Part shown: in pieces, positions 44,904 through 55,315 of the stretch | Position numbering within the stretch: position 1 is the first letter of the stretch | Layout: each line of letters opens with the position of its first letter | Assembly: GCF_019468465.1 (NCBI RefSeq) | Contig: NZ_CP080519.1 | Coordinates: 8,301,001 to 8,365,000, forward strand | Source: Amycolatopsis sp. DSM 110486 | GTDB taxonomy: Bacteria > Actinomycetota > Actinomycetes > Mycobacteriales > Pseudonocardiaceae | Reading direction: 5' to 3' | DNA length: 64,000 nucleotides | Notes under the pieces: model-generated | Databases searched by the model: none | Seen by the model: the letters and a program-made list of their open reading frames with translations, nothing else | What the model was told of the DNA's origin: nothing | Position numbers and translations under genes: made by a program

Positions 44904-45470
44904 GCAGCGGCACACCGATTGCCACCCACCAGCGAGCACGGTTCGGAGATCCTGGGCTACCACCTGGGTGTGGACGAGTTCTGGCAACCGGTCGTCCTAT
45001 TCGGCGGGTGCGTTGGCCGAACCGACACCGGCGAACCTTGGGGCGAGCTGTGCAGGTACGCCCGGGGACGATCGACCCTCGCCCGGCTAATCACAGTCCG
45101 TGAAGGCCCGATAGCGGCGGGGCCACAGGACCGCGAGTGCCACTTCCTGATCGATGACGCGGTAGTCGGAGGACAGGCCCCGCTGCAGGATCCACCCAGG
45201 CCTCGATCCGCAGCGCACCTGATTGGCGTGGTTCCGTTGTCAGCGGCGAACTCCGCCCTGTCGCCGCGGCAGCCCGCCACGCGCCATGCCGCGCGCGCCG
45301 GCAGCGCGGTGGAATCATCTCCGCCGGCCAAGGGGTTGAAGACATCGGCTGAACTCGCCGAGATCGCCAAGCCAGGCGGGTACCCCTAGGAAGTCGACTC
45401 CCGCAGGTACTGCCGGAACCCCTCCTGGCGCCCGTGCCGCCATCGGCCTAACTCGCCAAGCAGCACCCAT
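44904..45470. other. Region after the amidohydrolase, no supported gene
   Basis: A frame at 44919-45389 starts ILGYHLGVDEFWQPVVLFGG but soon loses coding character. It may be the ruined end of a gene once co-transcribed with the amidohydrolase. Nothing firm. Confidence 0.3.
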
Positions 45471-45514
45471 GTTCTGGGCTGGTACCTGCGCGACCTCAGA
45501 TACCAGCCCAGAAC
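45471..45514. terminator. Long perfect hairpin
   Basis: GTTCTGGGCTGGTA (45471-45484) pairs without mismatch with TACCAGCCCAGAAC (45501-45514) around a 16-base loop. It sits between convergent genes, so a bidirectional terminator is the simplest reading; an IS or recombination-site remnant is possible. Confidence 0.45.
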
Positions 45515-45707
45515 TGTGTTAAGCAGCCGCGCGCGGCTGAACGCCACCAGGACGCCTGCCACGCCGCAGCGCGTTCAGTCCTCGGTTCGCTCCGGCGGAT
45601 CAGGCCCAGGAAGGTCGCTTGAGCCGGCCGAAGCGGTCAAGATCGCGGACGAGCGGGGCCGGCTTCAGCACGTGTCCCGCCGGGACGCAGCTGCCAGGCA
45701 CGACCGG

Positions 45708-47219
45708 TCAGCCCCGCGTGCCGGCCGCGGCGCGTTCGGGTCGCCGGAGACCGGAGAGATCGACCTTCTTGATGATGTTGCGGTCCACCACGTTGTTCCC
45801 CAAGGCGAACTGCGCCCAGGTCCCTGCGAGCTCCTGGCGGCTGCGCTCGCTCCACTCGCGGGCCAGGTCGCTGCGCGACTTGTGGAAGTTGAGCGCGAAA
45901 CCCTCGCTGTGCAGCCGGAGGATCGAGAAGCCGCCCGGGTATTCCTTGGCCGCGGCGACCTCCTGCAGGGTCACCTGCGGTGCGGTCGGGCTGACCGTGT
46001 GGTGGTTGCGGTGAGTGTGTCCCGCGTGGTGGAGGAAGACGCCGGGGGTCTTTGAGTAGGTCTCCAGGATCGACGCGGCCTGGGCGGCGTCCAGCGAGCT
46101 GCTCGACTTGATCGGCTTCGACGACTCCTGGACGACGAGCGGGTGGTGACCGAAAACGAGGGTCGGCTGGTCCTTGTGCTCGGCCAGGTCCTTCATGAAC
46201 CAGGCGTACTGCTCTGCCGCCAGCGCACCCGCGTCGCCTCCGCCGCCGGCCTTGTCGTAGGTGTCGAGTCCGATCACGTGCAGACCGGAGAGATCGGTCG
46301 AGTAGAAGGCGACCTCGTCGTCGGCGAAGTAGCGGTCCTGGAAGCAGTCGTTGCCCTGCCAGCGACCGACCCGGCAGTTCGCGTATGGGTCACCGGCGTG
46401 CGCCCGGTCGTGGTTGCCGCGGGTGACGAAGTAGTCCTCGCGGTACCGTCCGAACCGGTCGAGCAACTGACCGGCTCGGCTGAGGTCGCTGGGTGCGGCC
46501 TCGGCGGAGATGTCACCCGCGGCCAGGAGGTAGGTCGGGTCGAAGCTCCGGACGTCGCGCACCAGGGATTCGAGCATGACCTCGGGATACGGCGGCTCGC
46601 CCGGGACCTGGACGATCGGGATGACCGACGGGTCCCCGCCGACGAGCCCCGCCTGCGTCTCGCCCATGTGCAGGTCGTTGCACAGCACCACGGAGAAGAG
46701 GTAGCGCCCCGGCGGCGGCTGCGGCGTGGTGAACGAGAATGGGCCGCCTGGCGTGCCGAGGCCGTGGTCGTTGGTGCCGACGGCGTTGCCGGCGATGAGC
46801 GTGAACGCCATGGGGGCGGCCAGCTTCCCGCGGGAGCGCGCCTGGTAGTAGTACGTCTGACCCGGCTCGAGGTCGGTCAGTTCGACGTGGTGGTAGGGGG
46901 TAAGTCCGCGCCCCTGGCCGGCGACGCGGTTGAGCCGGCGGGGGTTGGTGCCGTACCAGACCTCGCCGTCGGCGGGCAGCGGCATCATCCTGCCCGTGCC
47001 GTCGTTCGTGCCGGCCTCGCCGGTATACCAGGTCACCACGGCCCGGTCCTCCGTCAGCGTCACCAGTTCCAGGTTGACCGGCACGACCTCACCGGTCCCG
47101 GCAGCGCCGGTGGACGCGTAGCTTCGAGCGGGATCGATCACTCCTAGCAGCGGTATTGCTGCAGTGGCGATCGCGCTCCAGCGGAGAATATCTCGACGGG
47201 TCACATCACAACCAGGCAT
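45708..47219 (-). CDS. Tat-exported metallophosphoesterase (purple acid phosphatase-like)
   Basis: 503 residues. The N-terminus has a twin-arginine signal (TRRDILRWSAIATAAIPLLG). Residues ~45-150 form a fibronectin-type domain as in purple acid phosphatases (VVTWYTGEAGTN, VELTDLEPGQTYYYQARSRG). Calcineurin-like metal motifs follow in order: NDLHMGE, LAAGDISAEA, TRGNHDRAHAGD, VFGHHPL, AGHTHRNHH. It should hydrolyse phosphate esters outside the membrane with a dinuclear metal centre. A second exported phosphatase (PhoD) lies at 50495, so this part of the chromosome may serve phosphate scavenging. Confidence 0.88.
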   Translation of the reverse strand: MPGCDVTRRDILRWSAIATAAIPLLGVIDPARSYASTGAAGTGEVVPVNLELVTLTEDRAVVTWYTGEAGTNDGTGRMMPLPADGEVWYGTNPRRLNRVAGQGRGLTPYHHVELTDLEPGQTYYYQARSRGKLAAPMAFTLIAGNAVGTNDHGLGTPGGPFSFTTPQPPPGRYLFSVVLCNDLHMGETQAGLVGGDPSVIPIVQVPGEPPYPEVMLESLVRDVRSFDPTYLLAAGDISAEAAPSDLSRAGQLLDRFGRYREDYFVTRGNHDRAHAGDPYANCRVGRWQGNDCFQDRYFADDEVAFYSTDLSGLHVIGLDTYDKAGGGGDAGALAAEQYAWFMKDLAEHKDQPTLVFGHHPLVVQESSKPIKSSSSLDAAQAASILETYSKTPGVFLHHAGHTHRNHHTVSPTAPQVTLQEVAAAKEYPGGFSILRLHSEGFALNFHKSRSDLAREWSERSRQELAGTWAQFALGNNVVDRNIIKKVDLSGLRRPERAAAGTRG

Positions 47220-47981
47220 GCGAAAAAGCTATGCGCGGGAAGTGACATGATCATAGGGTCTGGTCGACTTCACGGTTTCCCGACGGCAAACATTGCGGTG
47301 GTGTGAGGTGGCCAGAGCAATCACTCAAATACACCCAAACCGGACATCTTGATCCTGGGGCAGGTCCGATTTCAGTCCCCGTTCATTCCCCGCCGCCGAA
47401 TCCGCGGCATAGTCTGCGTCTGGCCAGGCAATACCAGTGTGCGTGACCGGCTCGCCCGAAACCGCATACCGCTTGACATGGAAACTAATCGGCTCGGCTC
47501 CGAACTGTTTCCCAGGGTTCCCCCGGACTGGCTCGAAACCGCTCAGTTCTCGAATGCTGGACGACATCCCGGCATTGCGATCGTCATTCCCGAGCAGGAG
47601 AGGCGCCATGGCGAGTACATGCCGAAGATTAGTTTCCGCAGCATGCCAGCCTCTGGTGAGTCGGTCTCACATGTACAGACGGGCGCGGCGCGAAAACCTA
47701 ATCTGTGCGCGATCTGCGTCCGAAGGTAGTCCTCGCGTTCCGGACTGAGAGCGTGTTCGAGAAGATCAACTTGCGGTGGTGAAGGTCCTCCGTGGGCGAT
47801 CCTGCGGGATGGTGTTGGTCGCGGACCAGCGGATCAAAGCCTCGGAGATGCTGTCTGTGCCGACGATGAGCTGCATGAGCTGACCGCCCGTGATCGCGCG
47901 GCCTGGGTGGACGAGCAGTTGTTGCTCGGCCGGCTGGGGCGGGCCGGCAGTACCTGGGCGATCCGGCCCGCTCGGCGGACA
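47220..47981. other. Intergenic, no supported gene
   Basis: Several short frames but none with a recognised product. The first ~80 bp presumably contain the phosphoesterase promoter. Confidence 0.3.
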
Positions 47982-48328
47982 ACGTTCATCCATTGTGGAC
48001 GTATGCAGACGTGCCGCACGGGTACACCGGCGACGCCACCGAGGCGATCATCGCGCAGATCGAGCGGTTCGCGCCCGGCTTCGGGAACCAGATCGTCGGC
48101 ACGGCGGTGCGGTCGGCCACGGCGATGGCGGTGTACAACCCGAACTACGTCGGCGGCGACATCGTCACCGGGGCGAAGGACGCACCATGCTCTCGCCGTA
48201 CGACGTGGGCGTGCCGGGGATGTATCTCTGCTCGGCGGCGACCCGCCGGGCACGGCGGGCACGGGATGTGCGGCGCGGTTCGCCCGGCCGAGGCGGCACT
48301 GCGCCACCTCGGCCGGGCGAACCGCTAG
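47982..48328 (+). pseudogene. FAD-dependent oxidoreductase (CrtI-like), C-terminal fragment
   Basis: WTYADVPHGYTGDATEAIIA, QIERFAPGFGNQIVG and YNPNYVGGDIVTGAKD match the end of phytoene-desaturase-like NAD(P)/FAD oxidoreductases. A frameshift near 48180 separates it from SPYDVGVPGMYLCSAAT and AGHGMCGA. The N-terminal FAD-binding part is gone. Confidence 0.6.
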
Positions 48329-48369
48329 GCCGTCGGGAAAGTCCCGCTCCGGCAACCCGAACCTCGGCA

Positions 48370-48570
48370 TCAAGACTCGGCCAGCCAGGCCTTCTCCTCG
48401 CCGGGCTTCGGCAGCGGACGGCCGCCTTCGACCGCGAACTGCGCGGGACTGTCCTGGATGACCACCAGCACCCGGTCCGGTTCGATGTCCGTTACGCGCC
48501 CGGCTGCGGCGGCGATCCGCAGCACCAGTTCGGATCTCTGGGCCTCGGGATGACCGGTCCGCACCCAGCC
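48370..48570 (-). pseudogene. Tautomerase-family protein fragment
   Basis: RTGHPEAQRSELVLRIAAAA, DIEPDRVLVVIQDSP and PLPKPGEEKAWLAES match small 4-oxalocrotonate tautomerase-like enzymes. The catalytic N-terminal proline and the start codon are lost where an IS256 fragment abuts. Confidence 0.5.
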
Positions 48571-48581
48571 GTTGACCAGAA

Positions 48582-48804
48582 GGGGACCAACGCGATCGAA
48601 AGCGTCAACGCCCGCATCCGCCGCGCAGTGAAGGCCCGTGGACACTTCCCGAACGAGCAGGCCGCGCTCAACTGTGTCTACGTGGCGATCATGAGCCTGG
48701 ACCCCACCGGCACCGGCCGCAAACGCTGGACGATGCGCTGGAAACCCGCGTTGAACGCGTTCGAGATCGGCTTCGACGGCCGCCTGGCCGCCGGACGCAA
48801 GTAG
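48582..48804 (+). pseudogene. IS256-family transposase, C-terminal fragment
   Basis: GTNAIESVNARIRRAVKARG, FPNEQAALNCVYVAIMSLDP and RKRWTMRWKPALNAFEIGFD are the standard end of an IS256-type mutator transposase. About 75 residues remain, without the DDE Asp residues. Confidence 0.75.
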
Positions 48805-48809
48805 GGGTC

Positions 48810-49858
48810 TGCCGGTGGTGTCGACGAGTCCGGTCAGGGCGCCGACGGTGTCGTGGGTGTAGGTGGTGGCTTTCCGTTGTCCACGGTTTGGGAGATACCC
48901 AGCGCGGTGCGGGTGAACACGTGGTTGACGGTGGTGCCATTGGTGGTTTCGGTGATGCTGCCCGGCTGGGTTTGGTCGAGGGTGTCGTAGGCGGCGCTGA
49001 ACTCGGTGGCTCCGCCGGAGGTGATGGAGTCGACCTGGTTGGTCGGGCTGTACTTGACCTGTCCGCTGGGGTTGGTGCTGGTCAGGTTGCCGGCGCCGTC
49101 GTAGGTGGCGGTGATCGAGTCGATCCCGGTCATCTGGTCGGCGTTGTTGACGGTGTAGGTGTGCCCGTCGCCGGCGGTGATGTTGCCGGCGAGGTCGTAG
49201 CTGTAGTTGCGGCCCCGGCCTGGGTCAGGCGGCCGAACCCGTCGTAGGTGTAGGCGCTGGTGCCGGCGGCGTCGGTGTGGGACTGGATCGAGCCGGTGTC
49301 GCTGCCGTCGGTGCGGGTGTAGCGGTCGGTGCTCGAGAGCAGCACTGTGCCGGCGGTGTTCTTCACCGTGATCGCGGTCTGCCGGCCGCTGGCGTCGACG
49401 CCGGTGGTTTCGGTGGTGCCGCCGGGCAGGGTGGCGGAGGTGCGGTGGTCGGCGTTGTCGTAGCCGTAGCTGGTTATCTTGCGGCCCTGGTCGGTGAGGC
49501 TGGTCACCCGGTTGGCCGCGTCGTAGCCGCAGGAGATGGTGCCAGTCGGGTCGTCCAGGGCGGTGAGGTTACCAACCAGGTCGCAGTGGTATCGAGTGTT
49601 CTGCGGGGAGGCGCCGGCGGTTCGGATGACCTGGGTGAGCAGGCGACAGTTGTAGCTGTTGGTGAAGGTGGCCAGCATGGTTTGGGCGGTGGTGCGGTTG
49701 CCCAGCGTGTCGTAGCCGTAGGCGGCCAGCCCGGTGCCGGTGGCGGTGCTCACCGAGGCGGGCGAGTTTGTCGTAGCCGTAGCTGATCTTGACGCCGTTG
49801 CCGTCGGTGACGCTGGAGACGCGGGAGAGCGAGTCGTAGGTGTAGGTGGTGTGAGCAC
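48810..49858 (-). pseudogene. RHS/YD-repeat gene relic
   Basis: YD repeats run through at least three frames: TYTYDSLSRVSSVTDGNG near 49855, AAYGYDTLGNRTTAQTMLAT and SAYTYDGFGRLTQAGA in the middle, DSITATYDGAGNLTSTNPSG near 49130, and TTYTHDTVGALTGLVDTTG near 48860. Frameshifts fall near 49765, 49210 and 48870. Neither the N-terminus nor the RHS core and toxin is present. Confidence 0.7.
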
Positions 49859-50494
49859 GAGATCAACGTGCGAATCGCTCGCGAGACTGATCCGGGCTGC
49901 TAGAACTCTGCTGCTCTCCGGGCGGCTGGAACACCTGGTGCTGGTTGGGGCCACACGGCGGATCATGCGTCGCCGTACAGCCGTTCTCGGGGAGCGCTGA
50001 TTTGGCCGATGACGGCCTCGCGCGACCATCGAGCGTTGTGGGATCCCCCGACAGCACAGGGAATGGACAGGGAACAGACCTCGGCTGCGGCTGTGCCCTC
50101 GACGTGGGCGAAGAGCACATGGGCGAGATCCGTCGAGCAATAGCATCTGATCAACGGCGTTCGACGGCGTCGAACGGCGCCCAACCACTGTCAACCGCAC
50201 CGGCGACCAGCAGGTTCTCTATATCCCCAGGCCGGGCACACTGGCGAACGTTTCCCAGCCGCGAACAGCCAAACGTCGCAGCTCTGCGCCTGCCTTCGAA
50301 CTCTGAAGAAGGCGGCGGTACCCAAGCTTTTCCGGGCGCGATCGCTGGGGAGCGGCCTGGAAGTTCTCTGCCGACCAGACCACCGACACCGGACGTCCGG
50401 TGTACCGGAGCCGTTCACCTCGCCGCCATGAGGTCGGCACCTGGGTCCGGCACGCTCGCCGAGGTTTGGGCGACAGAACGGACGAGACGGACAG
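49859..50494. other. Intergenic, no supported gene
   Basis: Nothing recognisable; it presumably includes the promoter of the PhoD gene. Confidence 0.3.
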
Positions 50495-52996
50495 ATGGCG
50501 ACGTTTTCTCTGGATCGGCGGCGGTTCCTGACGCTGGCCGGTGGCACGGTCGGTGCGGTGGCGCTGGGGGCGGGGCAGCTCGCGGAAGCGGCGGAGCTGG
50601 ACCCCGCGCCGTTCACCCTGGGGGTGGCTTCCGGCGAGCCCGACCACACGAGCGTGGTGCTGTGGACGCGGCTCGCGCCGGACCCCCTGGACGCGGCGAC
50701 CGGCGGAATGCGGGCCGAGCCGGTGCAGGTGACGTGGGAGCTGGCGCGCGACGAAGGGTTCCGCCACGTGATCGCGCGCGGGGCGGTCACCGCGGTGCCC
50801 GAGTCGGCGCACACCGTGCACGTGCTGGCGACGGACCTGGCGCCGGATCGGTGGTACTGGTACCGCTTCACGGCTGACGGCGTCCGCAGCCGTACCGGCC
50901 GCACGCGCACGCTGCCGGCGCCCGGGGCGAAGCCGGACGTGATGCGGTTCGCGTTCGTGTCGTGCCAGTCGTGGGCGGGCGGGCCGTACCCGGCCTACCG
51001 CGACCTGGCCGGGCAGGACCTCGACTTCGTCGTGCACCTCGGCGACTACATCTACGAGACCACCAAGGGCGGCCTCGACGAGTTCCGTCGGCTGCACGCG
51101 CTGTACAAGACCTCCCCGGACCTGCGCGCGGCACACGCGAGGTTCCCGTTCTTCCTCACCTGGGACGACCATGAGGTGCAGAACAACTACGCCGGCGACG
51201 TTGCGGGCGGCGCCGGGGACGGCCGGCCGTTCCTGGAGCGGCGCGCCAACGGTTACCAGGCGTACTACGAGCACCTGCCGATGCGCCCCGAGCAGCAGGC
51301 ACACGGTCCGGACGCGCTGATGTACCGGCGGATGAGCTTCGGCCGGCTCGCGGAGTTCAGCATCCTCGACACGCGCCAGTATCGCTCCGACCAGGCGCTG
51401 GGCGACGGCCGCAAGGAACCGACCGGCGAGGTGTTCGACCCGGCGCGCACGCTCACCGGACCCGAGCAGGAGCGCTGGTTGCTCGACGGGCTCGCCGCGT
51501 CGAAGGCCACCTGGAACGTGATCGCGCAGCAGACCATCATGGCGCAGTTCGACTACGACCTCGGGCCTGGCAAGATCGTCAACCTGGACCAGTGGGACGG
51601 TTACCCGCCGGCCCGCGCGCGCATCCTCGACTTCATCGCCCGCGAGCGGCCCGCCAACCCGGTGGTGCTGAGCGGCGACTGGCATACGCACTGGGTCAAC
51701 GATCTCAAGACCGACTTCGACGACCCGCACTCACGCACGATCGCCACCGAATTCGTGGGCACGTCGATCTCGTCGGGCGCCGGCTGGGACGCCGACGTCC
51801 GACTGGGCCTGCCGGCGAACCCGCACGTCAAGTTCTACAACGGCACCTACCGCGGCTACGTGAAGTGCGTGGTCACCCGCGAGAAGTGGCGCAGCGACCT
51901 GCGGATCGTGCTCAACGCGAGCGACGCGGCGTCGCCCGCCTACACGATCGCGGCCTACGAGGTGCACGACGGCGTGCCGGGCGCGTGCCGCGTCGACGAC
52001 GGCGACGGCCTGGCCGGGGTGGTCACCGACCGCGCGAACGGCAAGCCGCTGGGCAATGTCGAGGTCGCCGTGCACCGGGAGGACGGGTCGCGCCTCGTCG
52101 CCGTCACGACCGACCCGGCCGGCGAATACGTCGTCTTCGCCCCTGCCGGCGCCTACACCTTGCGCGTCAACGGGGTCGGCTACGACCTGGTCTCCGCGCC
52201 GGTGCGGATCGGCGCGACCGGCGGGTCCACAGTGGACTTCCGGCTGACGCGGTCGGTGGCCAGCGCGGCGAAGGGTCGCACGGTGCCCGGCCCGCAGTCG
52301 CAGGCCACCGCGTCGGATTTCGTGCTGGCCAACGACCTGCTGGCGCTGGCGATCTCGGCCGGCACCACCGACCCGCAGCTGCCCGGTGTCACGCTGGGCA
52401 AGCCGCTCGACCTCGCCGCGGTCGGGCACCTCGACCAGCTCGACTGGATGAACCTGCCCTACGCCTCGGCGGCGCAGCCGCGCGGCGGCAACGCGTGGCA
52501 GCAGCTGACCGTGCGGGCCACCGCCGTCGAGCTCATCTCGCCGACCGAGGTCCGGGTCACCGGCGCGAGCACCGCGGTCGCGGGCATCGGCGTGGTGACC
52601 ACGTTCGGCGTGCGCACGGGCGAGCCGTGGGTGCGCGCGGAGACCGTGTTCACCAACACCGCCGACGCGGCCCGCACGTTCTGGCTCGGCGACGTCGTCG
52701 ACCACGACGGCACCGGCCAGCGCAGCGGCATCGCCGGCCACGGCACCATCACCGCCTCCGCGCCCGCCGACTTCACCCCCACCGCCCCGTGGCTGGGCAT
52801 GACCGGCTCCGACCGCCAGACCTACGGCTTGCTCTACGACGAGCCCGGCTTCACGGTGTACGCGTGCGGCATCTGGGCCATGACGCAGCGGCAGATCACG
52901 CTCGCCCCGGGCGCCGCCTTCACCCTGGGCCGCCGCATCGCCGCCCTCGACAACGGCGGCGCGGCCGACCCGTTCGCGGTGCTCGCCGGTCTCTGA
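50495..52996 (+). CDS. phoD: PhoD-like alkaline phosphatase with C-terminal extra domains
   Basis: 833 residues. A Tat signal (RRRFLTLAGGTVGAVALGAG) is followed by the PhoD N-terminal domain (FTLGVASGEPDHTSVVLWTR) and the metallophosphatase core: FAFVSCQSW, VVHLGDYIYET, FLTWDDHEVQNNY, VVLSGDWHTHWVND. This calcium/iron phosphodiesterase-type phosphatase works outside the membrane. Residues ~508-590 are a carboxypeptidase-regulatory-like beta domain (GLAGVVTDRANGKPLGNVEV, PAGAYTLRVNGVGYDL). The last ~240 residues are an unrecognised beta-rich module (TFGVRTGEPWVRAETVFTNT). Usual PhoD proteins are ~520 residues, so the C-terminal 310 are an addition. Confidence 0.88.
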   Translation: MATFSLDRRRFLTLAGGTVGAVALGAGQLAEAAELDPAPFTLGVASGEPDHTSVVLWTRLAPDPLDAATGGMRAEPVQVTWELARDEGFRHVIARGAVTAVPESAHTVHVLATDLAPDRWYWYRFTADGVRSRTGRTRTLPAPGAKPDVMRFAFVSCQSWAGGPYPAYRDLAGQDLDFVVHLGDYIYETTKGGLDEFRRLHALYKTSPDLRAAHARFPFFLTWDDHEVQNNYAGDVAGGAGDGRPFLERRANGYQAYYEHLPMRPEQQAHGPDALMYRRMSFGRLAEFSILDTRQYRSDQALGDGRKEPTGEVFDPARTLTGPEQERWLLDGLAASKATWNVIAQQTIMAQFDYDLGPGKIVNLDQWDGYPPARARILDFIARERPANPVVLSGDWHTHWVNDLKTDFDDPHSRTIATEFVGTSISSGAGWDADVRLGLPANPHVKFYNGTYRGYVKCVVTREKWRSDLRIVLNASDAASPAYTIAAYEVHDGVPGACRVDDGDGLAGVVTDRANGKPLGNVEVAVHREDGSRLVAVTTDPAGEYVVFAPAGAYTLRVNGVGYDLVSAPVRIGATGGSTVDFRLTRSVASAAKGRTVPGPQSQATASDFVLANDLLALAISAGTTDPQLPGVTLGKPLDLAAVGHLDQLDWMNLPYASAAQPRGGNAWQQLTVRATAVELISPTEVRVTGASTAVAGIGVVTTFGVRTGEPWVRAETVFTNTADAARTFWLGDVVDHDGTGQRSGIAGHGTITASAPADFTPTAPWLGMTGSDRQTYGLLYDEPGFTVYACGIWAMTQRQITLAPGAAFTLGRRIAALDNGGAADPFAVLAGL

Positions 52997-53412
52997 TCGC
53001 CGGCCAGGGTGGGGCGCCGCAAATTCGGTGTTCCACCCTTCGGCCTCTTCGCCGGGCGTAACGGCGGCGTGCTGGCCCGGCGACCTCGTGCTCGCCGGGC
53101 CGTCAGCGCGGGTTCCGGCACGGTCATGCTCGCCCTCGCGGGGACGGCTGGCGCTGGGGCGGGACAGACTTGGTTCACCCGGCGTCACGCGTCGATCGTG
53201 GTTGCCGGTGAGGTGGTGAAGCAGAAGCGCCGCCTTGTTCCATACCGGCTGATCGACCGCTATCCCGTGCTCGAGGCCACACATCTGCCGCCGTTAGTGG
53301 GCTCCCGGGTCGACCTGCTCGGCCGCTCCTCGTTCCTGTCGACAACGACCCCCGTGCCATCGCCGCGCCGGGCGTTCGGGTTTCGCCGGTGTGAGTGCGG
53401 GCACCCGTCGGC
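52997..53412. other. Gap after phoD
   Basis: No gene supported on either strand; no clear terminator hairpin seen. Confidence 0.3.
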
Positions 53413-53882
53413 ATGATGAGATCGATTCTGCGTGGCCTCGCCGCGGGGGAGGCGGATACGACGGCGTTGCACGCCGTCACCTACCTGGACATGGTGCTGC
53501 GCGGCAGACCGGCCAGCCGGACCCCGGAGCAGAGTGTGACGCGGTTGGCCGACTTGGCCGGTATCACGATCCCCGCCGACGGGCGGGAAACCGGGTTTCG
53601 GGGGCGGGTGCGTTGCTCGGCATCGTGTCCGGTCTGGTGGTGGGGACGGGTTACGGTGCCATCAGGGCGGCGGGCTGGCGGCCCTCCGCGAGGACGGCCG
53701 GAGCGGCCACCACCGTGGGCGCCATCGCCGTGTCGGCCGCGCCGATGGCGGCGATCGGGGTGTCGAACCCGCGCAACTGGTCGCTGTCGGACTGGGTGTC
53801 CGACGTGGTGCCACACATCGCGTACGGCTGGGTCATGACGTCGGCTTACGCGGCGATGCTCGACCGCGACGAGTCCGGTTAG
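53413..53882 (+). pseudogene. Small membrane protein interrupted by a frameshift
   Basis: The first ~60 residues (MMRSILRGLAAGEADTTALH, VTYLDMVLRGRPASRTPEQS) are in one frame. The remainder (NRVSGAGALLGIVSGLVVGT, TVGAIAVSAAPMAAIGVSNP, WVSDVVPHIAYGWVMTSAYA) is in the next. The shift lies near 53595. Together they give a ~155-residue protein with two or three TM helices that resembles a family common in actinobacteria. Either it is a pseudogene or the shift is a sequencing error. Confidence 0.6.
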
Positions 53883-53911
53883 CCCGGGCGGACGGGTCTG
53901 ACCTGGTTCTG

Positions 53912-54205
53912 TCATCGGCTGCGGAGGAGTTTCCTGACCCCCGCGACGACGAGGCCGCCGGCCAGCACCCAAGCTCCTGCCACGATGACCGGGTCCAGCA
54001 GGTGGCGCTTGACGTCCGCGCGTTTCTTACCGACCCGGGATGAAAAGCCGTGGCGGAACTCGCTGGGGAAACCGGTTTCGGTGACGGGGTTGTCCGGGCG
54101 GACCGTGGCGAACGAGCTGAGGCGGTGTTCCCACGCGTCGATCCGGTCGGCGGCCAGCAGAAGCAGCCAGTGCGCCGCGCGGGCCTCGCTGTAGGTTTGC
54201 GCACC
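53912..54205 (-). pseudogene. C-terminal fragment of an unknown membrane-anchored protein
   Basis: One minus-strand frame has good codon bias: YSEARAAHWLLLLAADRIDA, WEHRLSSFATVRPDNPVTET, HLLDPVIVAGAWVLAGGLVV, ending KLLRSR. There is a C-terminal TM helix. No start codon precedes it in this frame, and the upstream DNA (to ~54480) shows only scraps in other frames, so the N-terminus is lost. Family unknown. Confidence 0.4.
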
Positions 54206-54594
54206 GCGCCGGAGAGACCGCGGGGTGGGTCGCGCGGCCCGCAGGCAGCGCCGGCAGGCGCGGTCGGGGACAGCTCCGGGTACAGCGGGCCGAGGTCGAG
54301 GAGGACGGTCCCGCTGCGCGGTCCTCGGCGCAGCGCCTCGCCGGCCTGCTTGTCGAGGAGTGGCGATTCAGGCCGCCGCTGGAGCGCACGGCCATCAGCT
54401 CGGGGCGGCCCGGGCCTCCGGCACCGTGCCGGGGATCAGCACGGCCGGCCCGCCGGGACGTCACTACGTATAGTCGCCATGGCGCGACACGACTGCCACA
54501 GTCCGTAACGAGCGCCTGTGTGCGGAAACTTATTTTGTAGCCAAGATCGGCTTCCAAGCGGCTTCGCGTCAGGGCGAAGCCGTACTCTGAGGCC

Positions 54595-54780
54595 ATGGCT
54601 GACCAGGTACAGCAGAGGCCCGGCGAGTCGAACGGCCAATGGCTGAATCGGCTTGAAGCCCTCCTGGTCGTCCACATGGACCGGGTCACCGGCATGGGCT
54701 CAGCCGCTGACGAGGAAGAAGAGAGAATCCGGGCCACCATTGCCGCACTGAAACGCGGTAAGGCACCGACGAACCCCTGA
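54595..54780 (+). CDS. Small acidic/basic protein of unknown function
   Basis: 61 residues: GESNGQWLNRLEALLVVHMD, then DEEEERIRATIAALKRGKAP. It is predicted mostly helical and cytoplasmic. The ATG is preceded by GAGG about five bases upstream. Codon bias favours a real gene, but no family is recognised. Confidence 0.45.
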   Translation: MADQVQQRPGESNGQWLNRLEALLVVHMDRVTGMGSAADEEEERIRATIAALKRGKAPTNP

Positions 54781-55315
54781 CCTGGGGCTTAGGGCCTGGT
54801 GGTGAAGGGTTTCGCGCTCGGTGTAGTGCGCTCCGGCGAGCGCCGGAACCGGAGCTTGGCGCAACGCCGAGCCCGACGGCCGCAAGTAGCCGTCGTAGCG
54901 GCGCATCCTTCGCCGCACCGCACCGCACCGCACCGCACCGGAACCGGCGCCGGCGGCTCCGTGCTGAGTTCAGCACGGGCTACCGAACCGCGGTGGAGCG
55001 CAGCGGCTTCGGGAAGTGCGCGGCGCCGGCGTCCTGGCAGTATGGCGCCCGGGAGCCGGGTGAGCACAACGCGATTCCGCTGCCACCCAACCAGCGAGCG
55101 AACCTCGGGCCAAGAAACGACGTCTGGGGCAGCGCGCTCGCCGAAGGCACGGCGAAGCGAGGTCCCGCATTCGGGAAGTCGACGTCGTAGCCTGCCCGCG
55201 CCCGCCATCGGCGATGACGTCAGCCATCTCCTCGGCCGCCCGGTACGTAGGCGGCACGCGCGCGCGGCAAACCGTCCAGCGTGCCTCGCTGGTCGCTACG
55301 GCTTCGAGCCGATGA
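54781..55315. other. Gene-free spacer with a pentanucleotide repeat
   Basis: No gene. It contains five perfect tandem copies of CACCG (54916-54940) and a short palindrome CCGTGCTGA-GT-TCAGCACGG (54959-54978). Confidence 0.5.

Noticed and set aside
44919..45389. A 156-codon frame after the amidohydrolase
   Set aside because: Only the first ~25 residues look protein-like; the rest lacks codon bias, and there is no family match.
54916..54978. CACCG tandem repeat and nearby short palindrome as a regulatory or origin element
   Set aside because: A simple five-copy microsatellite and a palindrome with only two bases between arms; no neighbouring gene layout supports a function.
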